A stretch of 64,000 nt of DNA, from the NCBI RefSeq assembly GCF_000721175.1, contig NZ_JOEZ01000046.1, positions 1 through 64,000 on the forward strand, given 5' to 3'. The notes below the pieces were generated by a model. That model saw only the letters and a list, made by a program, of their open reading frames with translations, did not search any database and had not been told where the DNA came from. Below are positions 7,468-16,550 of this stretch, in pieces (the first letter of the stretch is position 1; every line of letters begins with the position of its first letter). The position numbers and the translations under genes are program-made. This DNA is from Streptomyces anulatus. GTDB lineage: Bacteria > Actinomycetota > Actinomycetes > Streptomycetales > Streptomycetaceae.

Positions 7468-9474
7468 ATGAGCGGTGACGAGCAGCAGGAAGAGCCGCTC
7501 GACGAGATCGCCGCGGCGGGCGGGGGCACGAAGGCCGACGGGATGTCCTCCGGGCACGTGCCGGCCCAGGCGGGGCGTGGACCGTCGGACGGTGAGGCCG
7601 AGCGGGGCACCGTCCTGCCCGGCCCGTGGCCCGCCGTCGCCGAGGAGGAGGACTCCGGCGAAGCCGGTGCGCACGCCGTTCCGCGGCAGCGCGCGGGCCG
7701 CGGCGGGGCTCCCGAGGCCGGTCTTTCCGATGCCCGGCTGATCGAGCACATGCGGGCGGGCGACGACCAGGCCTACGAGGAGATGTTCCGGCGGCATTCG
7801 GGCGCCGTGCTCCGCTACGCCCGCAACTGCTGCCGGGACGCGCACACCGCCGACGACCTGACGGCCGAGGTGTTCGCACGCACGCTCCAGGCCGTACGGG
7901 GCGGAAAGGGGCCGACGGAAGCGGTCCGGGCCTATCTGATGACCGCCGTCCGCCATGTCGCCGCCGCCTGGACGAAGAGCGCGAAGCGTGAGCATCTGGT
8001 CGACGACTTCGCGGTGTTCGCCGCACAGGCCTCCCGCTCCTCCGAGCTCTCCGACGACGGCACCCTCGACCTCGGTGCCGACGTCCTGGCGATGCACGAG
8101 GCCGAGCAGACGATGGCGATGCAGGCGTTCCGGAGCCTCCCGGAGCGCTGGCAGGCGGTCCTGTGGCACACCACGGTGGAGGAGGAGTCGCCGAGCGAGA
8201 TCGCCCCGCTGTTCGGCCTCACCGCCAACGCCACCGCCGTCCTGGCCAGCCGCGCCCGCGAAGGGCTCAAGCAGGCGTACCTCCAAGCCCACGTCAGCCG
8301 GGCGCTCACCACCGGCGGGGCCTGCGCGCAGTACGCCGACCGGCTCGGCGCCCACGCCCGGGGCGGGCTGCGGACCCGGGCCGAACGCGGGCTGCGCAAG
8401 CACCTCGACGAGTGTGCCAAATGCCGGGTGGCCGCGGGCGAGCTGGACCATGTGAACGCCGGGATTCCGGCGCTGCTGCCCGTCGCGGTCATCGGCTGGT
8501 TCGCCGCCGGGTATTCGCTCAAGGCCGCGGGCATCGTGGCCGGCGGAGCGGCCGGGGCGGCCGGAGCGGGGGCCGCGGCCGCAGCCACCGGGTCCGGTTC
8601 CACCGGTGGGGCCGCCGGGGGCGCCGCGGCCTCCGAAGGGCTCGGCGCGCCCGCCAAGGCCGGGCTCGCGGCCGCCGTGGCCGTGGCCGCCGCGGCGGGA
8701 CTGGTGTGGGCGCTCGTCGGCGACGACCAGTCGAAGCCGGAGCCTGGACCGGTCGCGAAGCCTCCGGCAGTGGCGCCCGCGGTGCCGACGCCGAAGCATC
8801 CGCCACCGTCCCCGAAGCCTGCTCCTGAGCCTCCGGCCGCCCCCGCGCCGCCCGCGCCACCGGCACCGTCCCCGTCCCCGTCCGAGCCGGCCCCGAGGCC
8901 GACGCGGAGCTCCACGCCCTCCCCCGAGCCGCCGCCGGAACCCACGCCCCCGGCGCCGAGCCCGCCACCGTCCCCGTCCCCGAAGCCGTCCCCGAAGCCG
9001 ACACCGCCGCCGAAACCCACGCCGCCCCCGCCCGCCCCGGAGGTGTATCGGGTCAGCGAGCTGGCGTACTCCGTGTTCGGCGACCACACCGAGCCGGAAG
9101 TGGCGATGGGGCAGAGCAGTTGGGTCTGGCAGCGTTCGAGCGTGTCGATCGCCTCCACCCGTTACGCACACGGGGTGACCGTGCACGCCCGCTCCTCGGT
9201 GACCATCCGGCTGAACCGGCCGTGCACGCGCTACGAGGCCATGGTCGGGGTGGACGATCTGACCCCCGGGCTCGGCGCGGTGCGCTTCTCCGTGTTCAAC
9301 GGCGACGGGGCCCGGCTGTGGCGCTCCCCGGTGATGAGGGGCGGCGAGCCCGCCGTCCCGGTGAGCGTGAACATCGCCGGCCAGTCCTCGATCCGCCTCG
9401 TGGTGGAGCCGGAGACGCCGTTCGGCGGGGTGGCCCTGGCCGACTGGGCGGAGTCCCGGATCAGCTGCGCCTGA
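7468..9474 (+). CDS. ECF-like sigma factor fused to zinc finger, membrane segments and NPCBM-type carbohydrate-binding domain
   Basis: A 668-residue one-piece signalling protein. After a disordered start come sigma-70 region 2 (~89-170: DARLIEHMRAGDDQAYEEMF, TADDLTAEVF) and region 4 (~212-268: LPERWQAVLWHTT with a helix-turn-helix). Next is an anti-sigma-type zinc finger with HLDECAKC (~325), a hydrophobic stretch (~350-375), an Ala/Gly-rich segment with a second membrane candidate (~405-425), a Pro/Lys/Glu-rich linker (~430-525) and a ~140-residue C-terminal domain resembling NPCBM/NEW2 modules. The layout suggests an external sugar- or wall-binding domain controlling an internal sigma factor. 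Actinobacterial ECF groups with C-terminal membrane extensions are known. ATG 7468 has GGGGG upstream; ATG 7414 is the alternative. Confidence 0.82.
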   Translation: MSGDEQQEEPLDEIAAAGGGTKADGMSSGHVPAQAGRGPSDGEAERGTVLPGPWPAVAEEEDSGEAGAHAVPRQRAGRGGAPEAGLSDARLIEHMRAGDDQAYEEMFRRHSGAVLRYARNCCRDAHTADDLTAEVFARTLQAVRGGKGPTEAVRAYLMTAVRHVAAAWTKSAKREHLVDDFAVFAAQASRSSELSDDGTLDLGADVLAMHEAEQTMAMQAFRSLPERWQAVLWHTTVEEESPSEIAPLFGLTANATAVLASRAREGLKQAYLQAHVSRALTTGGACAQYADRLGAHARGGLRTRAERGLRKHLDECAKCRVAAGELDHVNAGIPALLPVAVIGWFAAGYSLKAAGIVAGGAAGAAGAGAAAAATGSGSTGGAAGGAAASEGLGAPAKAGLAAAVAVAAAAGLVWALVGDDQSKPEPGPVAKPPAVAPAVPTPKHPPPSPKPAPEPPAAPAPPAPPAPSPSPSEPAPRPTRSSTPSPEPPPEPTPPAPSPPPSPSPKPSPKPTPPPKPTPPPPAPEVYRVSELAYSVFGDHTEPEVAMGQSSWVWQRSSVSIASTRYAHGVTVHARSSVTIRLNRPCTRYEAMVGVDDLTPGLGAVRFSVFNGDGARLWRSPVMRGGEPAVPVSVNIAGQSSIRLVVEPETPFGGVALADWAESRISCA

Positions 9475-9577
9475 GTCCCCGCTCCTGAGGCTCCCGCTCC
9501 TGCGCGCGCCGGCCCCTCGGGCCCTTGGCCTCCGGTCCTGAAGGCTCCCGGTCGGGTTCCCCGACGTCGGCTTCCGG

Positions 9578-11689
9578 TCAGGACTGGAGCGTGCGGCGGG
9601 CGGGGATCACTCCGCCCGCGACCGCGCGCTGGCGCGGGGCCGCCGTACCCGTCCAACAGGTGCCGCGGCGGGCCAGCAGACGGCGCAGCCACAGTTCGGT
9701 GGAGGCCAGGTCCGCCAGGCCGTCCAGGGGCAGCGGCTCGCCCTCGGAGGCGGCGCGCAGGGCCTTGCGGACGACGCGGGCCTCGACCAGGCCCGCGTCG
9801 GCCAGCAGCGGGGCGTCGAACAGGGCCATCAGGTCGGGCAGCGCGATGCGCAGGCCGATCCGGGTGACGGCGGTCGAGGTGGCCTGGGAGGGCGCGCCCC
9901 AGCCGGGCGGCAGATCGTGGATGCCCGCCCCGCCGAGCACCCGGCGCAGGATCGCGGCCCGTGCGCCGGGCTGGACGCGGAGGGACTCGGGCAGGGCGCG
10001 GGCCGCCCTGACCACCTGGTTGTCGAGGAACGGGGCGTGCAGGCGCTGGCTGCGGATCTCCGCGGCCTGTTCCAGGATCCGGTGGTCGGCGGCCCCCCGG
10101 GCGAGGGCGGCGCGCGCTCGGGCCTCCCCCGGGCGCTGTACGGAGGTGGGCCGGATCGCCGCCTCCTGGAGGCGAACCGATACTTCGGCCAGCGCCTCCC
10201 CCGTCAGCCAGCGCGCCGCGGGTCCCGGGCGCGACCAGGCGAGGGCGGCGAGCGAGGCGTCGGCGGGGGTGGCGAGGTCGGGGGCGTGACGGTTGGCGTC
10301 GGGGAGGAGTCCGGCGGCCGACTCCAGGCCGGTGCGGTAGGACGTACGCGCCAGGCGGCGGGCGGCGCGGTAGACCGTCAGCGGGACGAACAGGGAGTGT
10401 GCCGTGGGGCCTTCGGCCTTGGTGAGGGCGGCGACGGGGCGCAGGAGGTGGCGTCTGCGCCGGTCCATCAGGAGGTCGGCGAGGCGGGCCGGGTGTGCGT
10501 CCAGGACCTGCCGGGCCCCGTGTCCGACGAGGTGGTCGGCGCTGCCCGCGGACAGCCGGCGGCGGTGGCGTTCGGCGAGGACGAGGGAGGGGGCCGGTTC
10601 GTCGGTGAGCGCGCCGGTCCCCAACGCGGCGTACGGCAGGGCCTCTTCGCCCGCCGCGACGACCACGTGGTGCAGGCGCGGGTTGGCGGCGATGGCGTGG
10701 GCCCGCTCCAATTCGCCCTCGTTGCCGCGGGTGGTGAGGTCGTTGAAGGTGACGGCGAGCAGCCGCTCGCCGGCGCCGGTGCCGTGGCCGAGGAGGGTGC
10801 CGGGCAGTCCGGGCAGTCCGGAGGCGAGCAGTGCGAGGGTGGCGGAGGCGCTGCCTCCGGAGAGGTCGGCACCGATGCCCGCCACGGGTCCGCCCCGGGC
10901 CGCGCGCCGGTCGGCTGGGCCCATGCCGGGCACGGGCCCCGGGTCCGGCGGGGTGCTCTCCGGCGCGTGGCGCGGCGCCGTGAGCCGGGCGCGTACGGCT
11001 TCGACGAGCGCGTCCCGTACGCCCTCCACGGCGTGCACCGGGTCGGACTGGGGCGCGGCGACGGCGAGCGAGGCGACGGCTTCGTAGCCGGTGATCTCCC
11101 GCGAGCCCTCCCGCAGGATGAGCGCGTGGCCCGGCGGGACCCGCTTCACGCCGACGTAGGGCGTGCCGTCGCCGAGGGCCTCGGGGGTCTCCGGGCAGGC
11201 GAGCAGGGCGGCGAGGTGCCCGATGTCGAGCTGGGCCTCGATGAGGTCGGCGAGCGGCAGGGCGGCGGTGGCGTAGGCGGTGCCGTTGGCCCAGGGGGTG
11301 TGGAAGACGGGCCGGGCTCCGGCCAGGTCGCCGGCGACGGTGATGCGGCGGCCGATCTGCACGACGGCGGTGTAACTGCCGGGCCAGGCGGTGAGATGGC
11401 GCATCGCGCCGCCGCGCGCGGCGAGCAGTCCGACGCGCAGCTGCTCGTCGGTGGCCCCGCAGCAGCCGAGAACCGCGAGGCGGGCGGTGGGCGCGCCTTC
11501 GGGGGTCGCGACGCCGATGACGCGGATCTCGTCGGGGCGCCAGTCGCCGACCGCCCACAGCGGATCCGGGTCTCCCCAGAGCAGTTGGGAGCCCACGGGG
11601 TGAACCGTGCGCCCCTCTCCGCCGTTTCCGACGGCGCCGACGGTGCCGAAGCTCGCGGCGATACTGCTCCATCCCACCAACCAACGCAT
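9578..11689 (-). CDS. Asparagine-synthetase-related protein lacking the glutaminase Cys
   Basis: A 703-residue relative of asparagine synthetase B. The start is ATG 11689 with GGAGG five bases ahead. True AsnB needs Cys as residue 2 for glutamine hydrolysis; this protein begins MRWLVGW, so it cannot use glutamine that way. The N-terminal half otherwise keeps the Ntn-like fold pattern (AGDLAGARPVF, VGVKRVPPGHALI). The ATP-pyrophosphatase loop reads LSGGSASA rather than SGGxDS, with the Asp lost. The C-terminal half keeps APFLDNQVVRAA, typical of the synthetase domain. Similar glutaminase-less proteins act as lasso-peptide cyclases, but there is no precursor, B protein or transporter here. It may be a divergent amide-bond-forming enzyme or a non-catalytic homologue. 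Confidence 0.75.
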   Translation of the reverse strand: MRWLVGWSSIAASFGTVGAVGNGGEGRTVHPVGSQLLWGDPDPLWAVGDWRPDEIRVIGVATPEGAPTARLAVLGCCGATDEQLRVGLLAARGGAMRHLTAWPGSYTAVVQIGRRITVAGDLAGARPVFHTPWANGTAYATAALPLADLIEAQLDIGHLAALLACPETPEALGDGTPYVGVKRVPPGHALILREGSREITGYEAVASLAVAAPQSDPVHAVEGVRDALVEAVRARLTAPRHAPESTPPDPGPVPGMGPADRRAARGGPVAGIGADLSGGSASATLALLASGLPGLPGTLLGHGTGAGERLLAVTFNDLTTRGNEGELERAHAIAANPRLHHVVVAAGEEALPYAALGTGALTDEPAPSLVLAERHRRRLSAGSADHLVGHGARQVLDAHPARLADLLMDRRRRHLLRPVAALTKAEGPTAHSLFVPLTVYRAARRLARTSYRTGLESAAGLLPDANRHAPDLATPADASLAALAWSRPGPAARWLTGEALAEVSVRLQEAAIRPTSVQRPGEARARAALARGAADHRILEQAAEIRSQRLHAPFLDNQVVRAARALPESLRVQPGARAAILRRVLGGAGIHDLPPGWGAPSQATSTAVTRIGLRIALPDLMALFDAPLLADAGLVEARVVRKALRAASEGEPLPLDGLADLASTELWLRRLLARRGTCWTGTAAPRQRAVAGGVIPARRTLQS

Positions 11690-12574
11690 CGCCGCCTCCA
11701 CAGGCTGTGGACAAACGGCGCACCTGATGAGCGAAACGCCGCTGCGGGACATGCTGCCACGACAATGCCGCAGGAGAGGGTGTACGGGCAGCGCACGCCG
11801 GAAGAGCATGCGCCCCTGGCAAAGGCCGGACGTGACCTTCACGGCGACGACAGCAACGGAACTGCGGGTTCCAGGAGGACGACAGCAACGGAACTTCCCG
11901 TTCCGGGAGTTGCGGCGGCGGGGCCGTACGGTCTCCGCGCCGCCCCGGCCCGCCCCCGCGAAGGGGAGGGGCCGGTGCCGCCCGGAAACAGCGCCGATAT
12001 CCGGCCATAGTCGGACCGTTGGCCAGACCCTCACCGGACCGTCGCTATTCGGCCATTCTCTCGAAGCGCCACCACGCGCGCATGCCGTGCCGCGCCCCCC
12101 TGGCGAGCCCTTCCACGCACAGTCCGGGAGGTGGGCCTCACCTCCCGGACCGGTCCGCCGCCCGCGGGGAATGGAGCGGCGGTTTCCCCCAGCCCACTGA
12201 GTCCAGTGCAGCGGGCCGACCCACGCGGTACCCAGACAAGCGTTCCCGCTACGGCCGGGCCAGAGCGCACGGCCGGGCGCACGGCCACACACCGGGAGCA
12301 CACCGCACCCCGGCCCGCGCGTCGGCGCCCGGGCGGCCCGGACCGCCCGCACAGACAACAATCCCGCCATCCGGACGTCTGCCCCTTAACGGTAGGGATA
12401 GGGAGAACTACGCTGTGTTTACTGGTGTTCTCAGCAGGGGGGCATATTCCTCGGGGCTCGGCCACATGCGTGTGCAGGCGGAGTACGAGGGTTCGAACCT
12501 GGGGAGGCATCGGTACGAATGCCGCGCGCCGTCCTCGGTGACGCGGCGGCTGTCTGTGTGTCGAGGGGTGGCGC
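11690..12574. other. Long divergent intergenic region
   Basis: 885 bases between the asparagine-synthetase-like gene and the sporulation-associated gene. Open frames here are compositional. It holds a tandem pair of 32-base repeats at 11846-11909, two CGGACCGT words near 12012 and 12034, and an AT-richer zone at 12388-12460 that probably contains the rightward promoter, leaving a leader of over 100 bases. TTCGAACC near 12493 resembles a tRNA T-arm but no tRNA can be folded. Confidence 0.5.
11846..11909. repeat. Two tandem 32-bp units, each with GGAAC-N5-GTTCC
   Basis: Units 11846-11877 and 11878-11909 share their first 18 bases exactly (GACGACAGCAACGGAACT) and differ at 6 of the last 14. Each unit contains the inverted repeat GGAAC-N5-GTTCC (11858-11872 and 11890-11904). 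The 32-base period, about three helical turns, puts both sites on the same DNA face. They lie 157-220 bases upstream of the asparagine-synthetase-like gene, which suggests a cooperative operator. Confidence 0.7.
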
Positions 12575-14149
12575 ATGTCCAGGGAGCAACGCGGGCCGAA
12601 CGAGAAGCTCGGCACGGTTCTCGCCCTCGCGGGAATCAGTAACGCCGGGCTCGCCCGGCGGGTCAACGACCTCGGAGCACAGCGCGGTCTGACACTTCGC
12701 TACGACAAGACCTCGGTGGCCCGGTGGGTCGCCAAGGGGATGGTGCCGCAGGGCGCGGCGCCGCATCTCATCGCGGCGGCGATCGGGGCCAAGCTCGGCC
12801 GCCCGGTCCCGCTGCACGAGATAGGGCTCGCCGACGCGGACCCGGCCCCGGAGGTCGGTCTCGCCTTCCCCCGGGACGTGGGCGAGGCGGTCCGGTCGGC
12901 GACCGAGCTGTACCGGCTGGATCTGGCCGGGCGGCGGGGCGGCGGCGGGATCTGGCAGTCCCTGGCGGGATCGTTCTCGGTGAGCGCCTATGCGACGCCC
13001 GCCTCCCGCTGGCTGATAACCCCCGCCGATCCGTCGGTGGCCCGGGACCCGACGGCGGCACGGGCGGCGGTCCTCGGGGCCCGCGGCGGCGGACCGGCCG
13101 GGCCGTCCGGTCCGGCGGCCCGCGGCACCCAGGGCGCACCGGGCACCCGGGGCGCACACATCCTCCACACTCCCGGCGGCGCGGCCGGCTCCGTCCCCGT
13201 ACAGCCCGGCCCGGAGACAGCGGCGGACGCCTCACCGCTGCGGGTCGGCCACAGCGATGTGACGAAGCTGCGCGAGGCGGCGCAGGACGCCCGGCGCTGG
13301 GACTCCAAGTACGGCGGCGGAGACTGGCGTTCCTCCATGGTCCCCGAGTGCTTACGCGTCGACGCCGCACCTCTGCTCCTCGGCTCGTACACCGACGAGG
13401 TCGGGCGGGCCCTGTTCGGCGCGTCGGCCGAGCTGACCCGGCTGGCCGGCTGGATGGCCTTCGACACCGGCCAGCAGGAGGCCGCCCAGCGCTACTACAT
13501 CCAGGCCCTGCGCCTGGCCCGGGCCGCCGCCGACGTTCCGCTCGGCGGCTATGTCCTCGCCTCGATGTCCCTCCAGGCGACCTACCGCGGCTTCGCCGAC
13601 GAAGGCGTCGACCTCGCCCAGGCCGCCGTCGAGCGCAACCGCGGTCTCGCCACCGCCCGCACCATGAGCTTCTTCCGGCTGGTGGAGGCCCGTGCCCATG
13701 CGAAGGCCGGCGACGCACCGGCCGCGGGGGCCGCCCTCAAGGGGGCGGAGAGCTGGCTGGAGCGGTCCCGGGCGGGCGACTCCGATCCGCCCTGGCTCGG
13801 TTTCTACGGCTACGACCGGTTCGCCGCCGACGCCGCCGAGTGCTACCGGGACCTGAAGGCCCCCCGCCAGGTGCGGCGCTTCACCGAGCTGGCGCTGTCC
13901 CGGCCGACCGAGGAGTTCGTCCGCAGCCACGGACTGCGGCTCGTCGTGTCCGCCGTCGCCGAGCTGGAGTCGGGCAATCTGGACGCGGCCTGCGCGGCGG
14001 GCACCCGGGCGGTGGAGGTCGCGGGCCGCATCTCCTCGGCCCGCACCACGGAGTACGTACGCGATCTGCTGCACCGCCTGGAGCCGTACGGGGACGAGCC
14101 CCGGGTGGCCGAGCTGCGGGAGCGGGCCCGCCCGCTGCTGGTGACGTAG
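12575..14149 (+). CDS. Sporulation-associated regulator (NsdA-like, TPR-type)
   Basis: A 524-residue protein matching, from memory, the sporulation-associated protein at this position in S. coelicolor (SCO4114). The N-terminal ~85 residues look like a helix-turn-helix ([12 protein letters not shown] ... [11 protein letters not shown]). A Gly/Ala/Pro-rich linker follows (~165-215), and the remaining ~300 residues are helical repeats of TPR type ([45 protein letters not shown]). NsdA and related Streptomyces proteins of this shape affect aerial growth and antibiotic onset, but the molecular mechanism is not evident here. The start is ATG 12575 with GAGGGG upstream. The long AT-richer upstream zone points to developmental control. 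Confidence 0.75.
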   Translation: MSREQRGPNEKLGTVLALAGISNAGLARRVNDLGAQRGLTLRYDKTSVARWVAKGMVPQGAAPHLIAAAIGAKLGRPVPLHEIGLADADPAPEVGLAFPRDVGEAVRSATELYRLDLAGRRGGGGIWQSLAGSFSVSAYATPASRWLITPADPSVARDPTAARAAVLGARGGGPAGPSGPAARGTQGAPGTRGAHILHTPGGAAGSVPVQPGPETAADASPLRVGHSDVTKLREAAQDARRWDSKYGGGDWRSSMVPECLRVDAAPLLLGSYTDEVGRALFGASAELTRLAGWMAFDTGQQEAAQRYYIQALRLARAAADVPLGGYVLASMSLQATYRGFADEGVDLAQAAVERNRGLATARTMSFFRLVEARAHAKAGDAPAAGAALKGAESWLERSRAGDSDPPWLGFYGYDRFAADAAECYRDLKAPRQVRRFTELALSRPTEEFVRSHGLRLVVSAVAELESGNLDAACAAGTRAVEVAGRISSARTTEYVRDLLHRLEPYGDEPRVAELRERARPLLVT

Positions 14150-14264
14150 GTCCCAGCCGCCCGGCGGGACGTACGCCGGGCGGAGTGTGCGCCACGCCCT
14201 GCCCGACTCGGGTTTGAGCCGGTTGTCAGTGGGTCAGTGCACTATCGGGGTGGGAGGTGGCGTG

Positions 14265-15521
14265 ATGATGACGCACGCGGCGTACGACTGCGATGTGCTG
14301 GTGATCGGCGGCGGGATCGTCGGGCTGTCGACCGCGTATGCGATCACCCGGTCCGCCCCGGGCACCCGGGTGACGGTCCTGGAGAAGGAGCGCGGCCCCG
14401 CCCGTCACCAGACCGGCCGCAACAGCGGCGTGATCCACAGCGGCATCTACTACCGCCCCGGCTCCCTCAAGGCCCGCTACGCGCTGCGCGGCTCCGCCGA
14501 GCTGGCGGACTTCTGCGCCGAGCACGCCATCGCCCACGCCACCACCGGCAAGCTGATCGTCGCCACCGAGCGCTCGGAGCTGCCCCGGCTGCACGGCCTG
14601 GTGCAGCGCGGCCGCGAGCACGGACTGCCCGTGCGGGAGCTGGGCCCGGCCCAGATCGCGGAGTACGAGCCGGACGTCCGGGGGCTGGCGGCGATCCGGG
14701 TCGGCACGACCGGTGTCTGCGACTTCACCGCCGTGGCCACCCGCTTCGCGACCGAGGTCACCGCGGCGGGCGGCATCGTGCGGTACGGCGCGGAGGTCAC
14801 CGCGATAGACCGGCGCCCCTGGGGCGTCGCGGTGCGCACGGCGGACGGCCTGGTCGTACGGGCCCGGGCGCTGGTCAACTGCGCGGGTCTCCACTGCGAC
14901 CGGGTGGCCCGCCTCGCCGGGGACGACCCGGGGGTGCGGATCGTGCCGTTCCGGGGCGAGTACTACGCGCTGGCCCGCCCCGAGCTGGTGCGCGGTCTGG
15001 TCTACCCGGTGCCGGACCCGGCGTTCCCCTTCCTCGGCGTCCACCTCACCCGGGGCTTCGACGGCTCCGTCCACGTCGGGCCGAACGCGGTCCCCGCCCT
15101 GGCCCGCGAGGGATACGCCTGGCCACAGGTCCGCCCCGCCGAACTGCTGTCCACGCTGAGCTGGCCGGGCACCTGGCACCTCGCCCGCCGGCACTGGCGG
15201 TACGGGGCGGGCGAGGTGCACCGCTCGCTGTCCCGGTCCGCGTTCACCCGGGCCGTCCAGCGGCTGCTGCCCGCCGTCACCGAGGAGGATCTGCGCCCGT
15301 CACCCGCCGGGGTCCGGGCCCAGGCGGTACTGAAGGACGGCACGCTGGTCGACGACTTCCTGATCCGCGAAACCCCGCACACCGTGCATGTGCTCAACGC
15401 CCCGTCGCCCGCAGCGACGGCGTGCCTGCCCATCGGACGGGAGGTGGCGCGGCGCGCGCTGCGCCGGGCTCGGGAGACGGGGTGGAAGCCGCCCGCCGTA
15501 GAATCCGGTCATTGTGTCTGA
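14265..15521 (+). CDS. lhgO: L-2-hydroxyglutarate oxidase
   Basis: A 418-residue FAD enzyme that would oxidise L-2-hydroxyglutarate to 2-oxoglutarate, removing a side product of central metabolism. It has an N-terminal dinucleotide-binding motif (VLVIGGGIVGLSTAYAI), the family segment RNSGVIHSGIYYRPGSLKA and a C-terminal substrate half typical of the DAO-like family, at the expected length of ~400 residues. ATG 14265 follows GGGAGG with 7 bases between; ATG 14268 is equally possible. The stop overlaps the start of trmB by 8 bases, so the two are probably co-transcribed. LhgO itself is the best match, with other glycine-oxidase-like flavoproteins as the alternative. Confidence 0.85.
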   Translation: MMTHAAYDCDVLVIGGGIVGLSTAYAITRSAPGTRVTVLEKERGPARHQTGRNSGVIHSGIYYRPGSLKARYALRGSAELADFCAEHAIAHATTGKLIVATERSELPRLHGLVQRGREHGLPVRELGPAQIAEYEPDVRGLAAIRVGTTGVCDFTAVATRFATEVTAAGGIVRYGAEVTAIDRRPWGVAVRTADGLVVRARALVNCAGLHCDRVARLAGDDPGVRIVPFRGEYYALARPELVRGLVYPVPDPAFPFLGVHLTRGFDGSVHVGPNAVPALAREGYAWPQVRPAELLSTLSWPGTWHLARRHWRYGAGEVHRSLSRSAFTRAVQRLLPAVTEEDLRPSPAGVRAQAVLKDGTLVDDFLIRETPHTVHVLNAPSPAATACLPIGREVARRALRRARETGWKPPAVESGHCV

Positions 15522-16476
15522 GCAGCCCATGAACCCCACCCCCGCCACGGCCCCCGACGACGCCGCGGCCGTCGACACGCACGCCGACGCGGCCGCGACC
15601 GGCTCCACGGCGGCCGACGCGCTCACCGACGCCAGTGCCGACGTCCCGCGCGGCGCCACTGCCGACGTCACGCCCGACACGCTCGCGGACGTCCCGCCCG
15701 ACGAAGCCGCCGCGCTGCGAGCCGCCTCCTTCGAGCGCGCGCGCCGGCTGCGTCAGGAGCCCCGCTTCCCCGGCGGCCCCGCCGCGGACCCCGCCGGCTC
15801 GCACCACGAGCGCCGGATCCGCAGCTTCCAGCCACGCCGCAGCCGGGTCACGACCGGCCAGCAGGACGCCCTTGAGCGGCTGTGGCCGAAGTGGGGGCTG
15901 GACATCGACGGAAAGCGCGTCCTGGACCTGGCCGAGATGTTCGACGGACTGCCCGTCGTCCTGGAGATCGGCTTCGGCATGGGCGAGGCCACCGCGCAGA
16001 TGGCGGCCGACGACCCGGGCACCGGCATCCTCGCGGTCGACGTCCACACCCCCGGCCAGGGCAATCTGCTGGGCCTCGCGGACAAGGCGGGCTCGACCAA
16101 CGTACGGGTGGCCAACGGTGACGCGATCATCCTGCTGCGCGAGATGCTGGCCCCCGAGTCGCTGGACGGCCTGCGGGTCTATTTCCCCGACCCGTGGCCC
16201 AAGGCCCGGCACCACAAGCGGCGCCTGATCCAGCCGGAGTTCCTGGACCTCGTGGCCCCGGTGCTGAAGCCCGGGGGAAGCGTCCACTGCGCGACCGACT
16301 GGGAGCCGTACGCCGAGCAGATGCTGGAGGTGCTCACCGCGCACCCCCGCTTCGAGAACACCGCGGCCGGCGGCGGATACGCCCCGCGTCCCGCGTTCCG
16401 GCCACTCACCCGCTTCGAGGGGCAGGGCCTGGACAAGGGCCACGTCGTCCACGACCTGCTGTTCGCCCGCGTCTGA
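15514..16476 (+). CDS. trmB: tRNA (guanine-N7-)-methyltransferase
   Basis: A 320-residue SAM-dependent enzyme that makes 7-methylguanosine at position 46 of tRNA. The catalytic part (~105-320) has the SAM motif EIGFGMGEA, the acidic AVDVHTPG and the diagnostic YFPDPWPKARHHKRR. The first ~75 residues are an unusual Asp/Ala/Thr/Pro-rich extension with repeated A-D-V-P/T words, probably disordered and absent from most TrmB proteins. GTG 15514 overlaps the end of lhgO; if translation started later within the extension the enzyme would still be complete. Placement after lhgO suggests an operon without a shared pathway. Confidence 0.93.
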   Translation: MSEQPMNPTPATAPDDAAAVDTHADAAATGSTAADALTDASADVPRGATADVTPDTLADVPPDEAAALRAASFERARRLRQEPRFPGGPAADPAGSHHERRIRSFQPRRSRVTTGQQDALERLWPKWGLDIDGKRVLDLAEMFDGLPVVLEIGFGMGEATAQMAADDPGTGILAVDVHTPGQGNLLGLADKAGSTNVRVANGDAIILLREMLAPESLDGLRVYFPDPWPKARHHKRRLIQPEFLDLVAPVLKPGGSVHCATDWEPYAEQMLEVLTAHPRFENTAAGGGYAPRPAFRPLTRFEGQGLDKGHVVHDLLFARV

Positions 16477-16550
16477 CCCACCCTCTGGTGGCCGCGTCCT
16501 GGCCGGATGCGCCGTCGCCGGGTGTCAGTGCTCCTCGTTAGGGTCGAGAG

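Noticed and set aside
9475..9577. Repeated CTCCTG words in the gap between two convergent genes
   Set aside because: Short, irregular and composition-driven; no clear hairpin or motif.
11690..12370. Extension of the asparagine-synthetase-like frame to an upstream start at 12370
   Set aside because: The extra 227 residues are Arg/Gly/Pro-rich non-coding translation; ATG 11689 has a proper GGAGG and begins the family sequence.
12480..12510. tRNA T-arm-like GGTTCGAACC
   Set aside because: No acceptor, D or anticodon arms can be paired around it.
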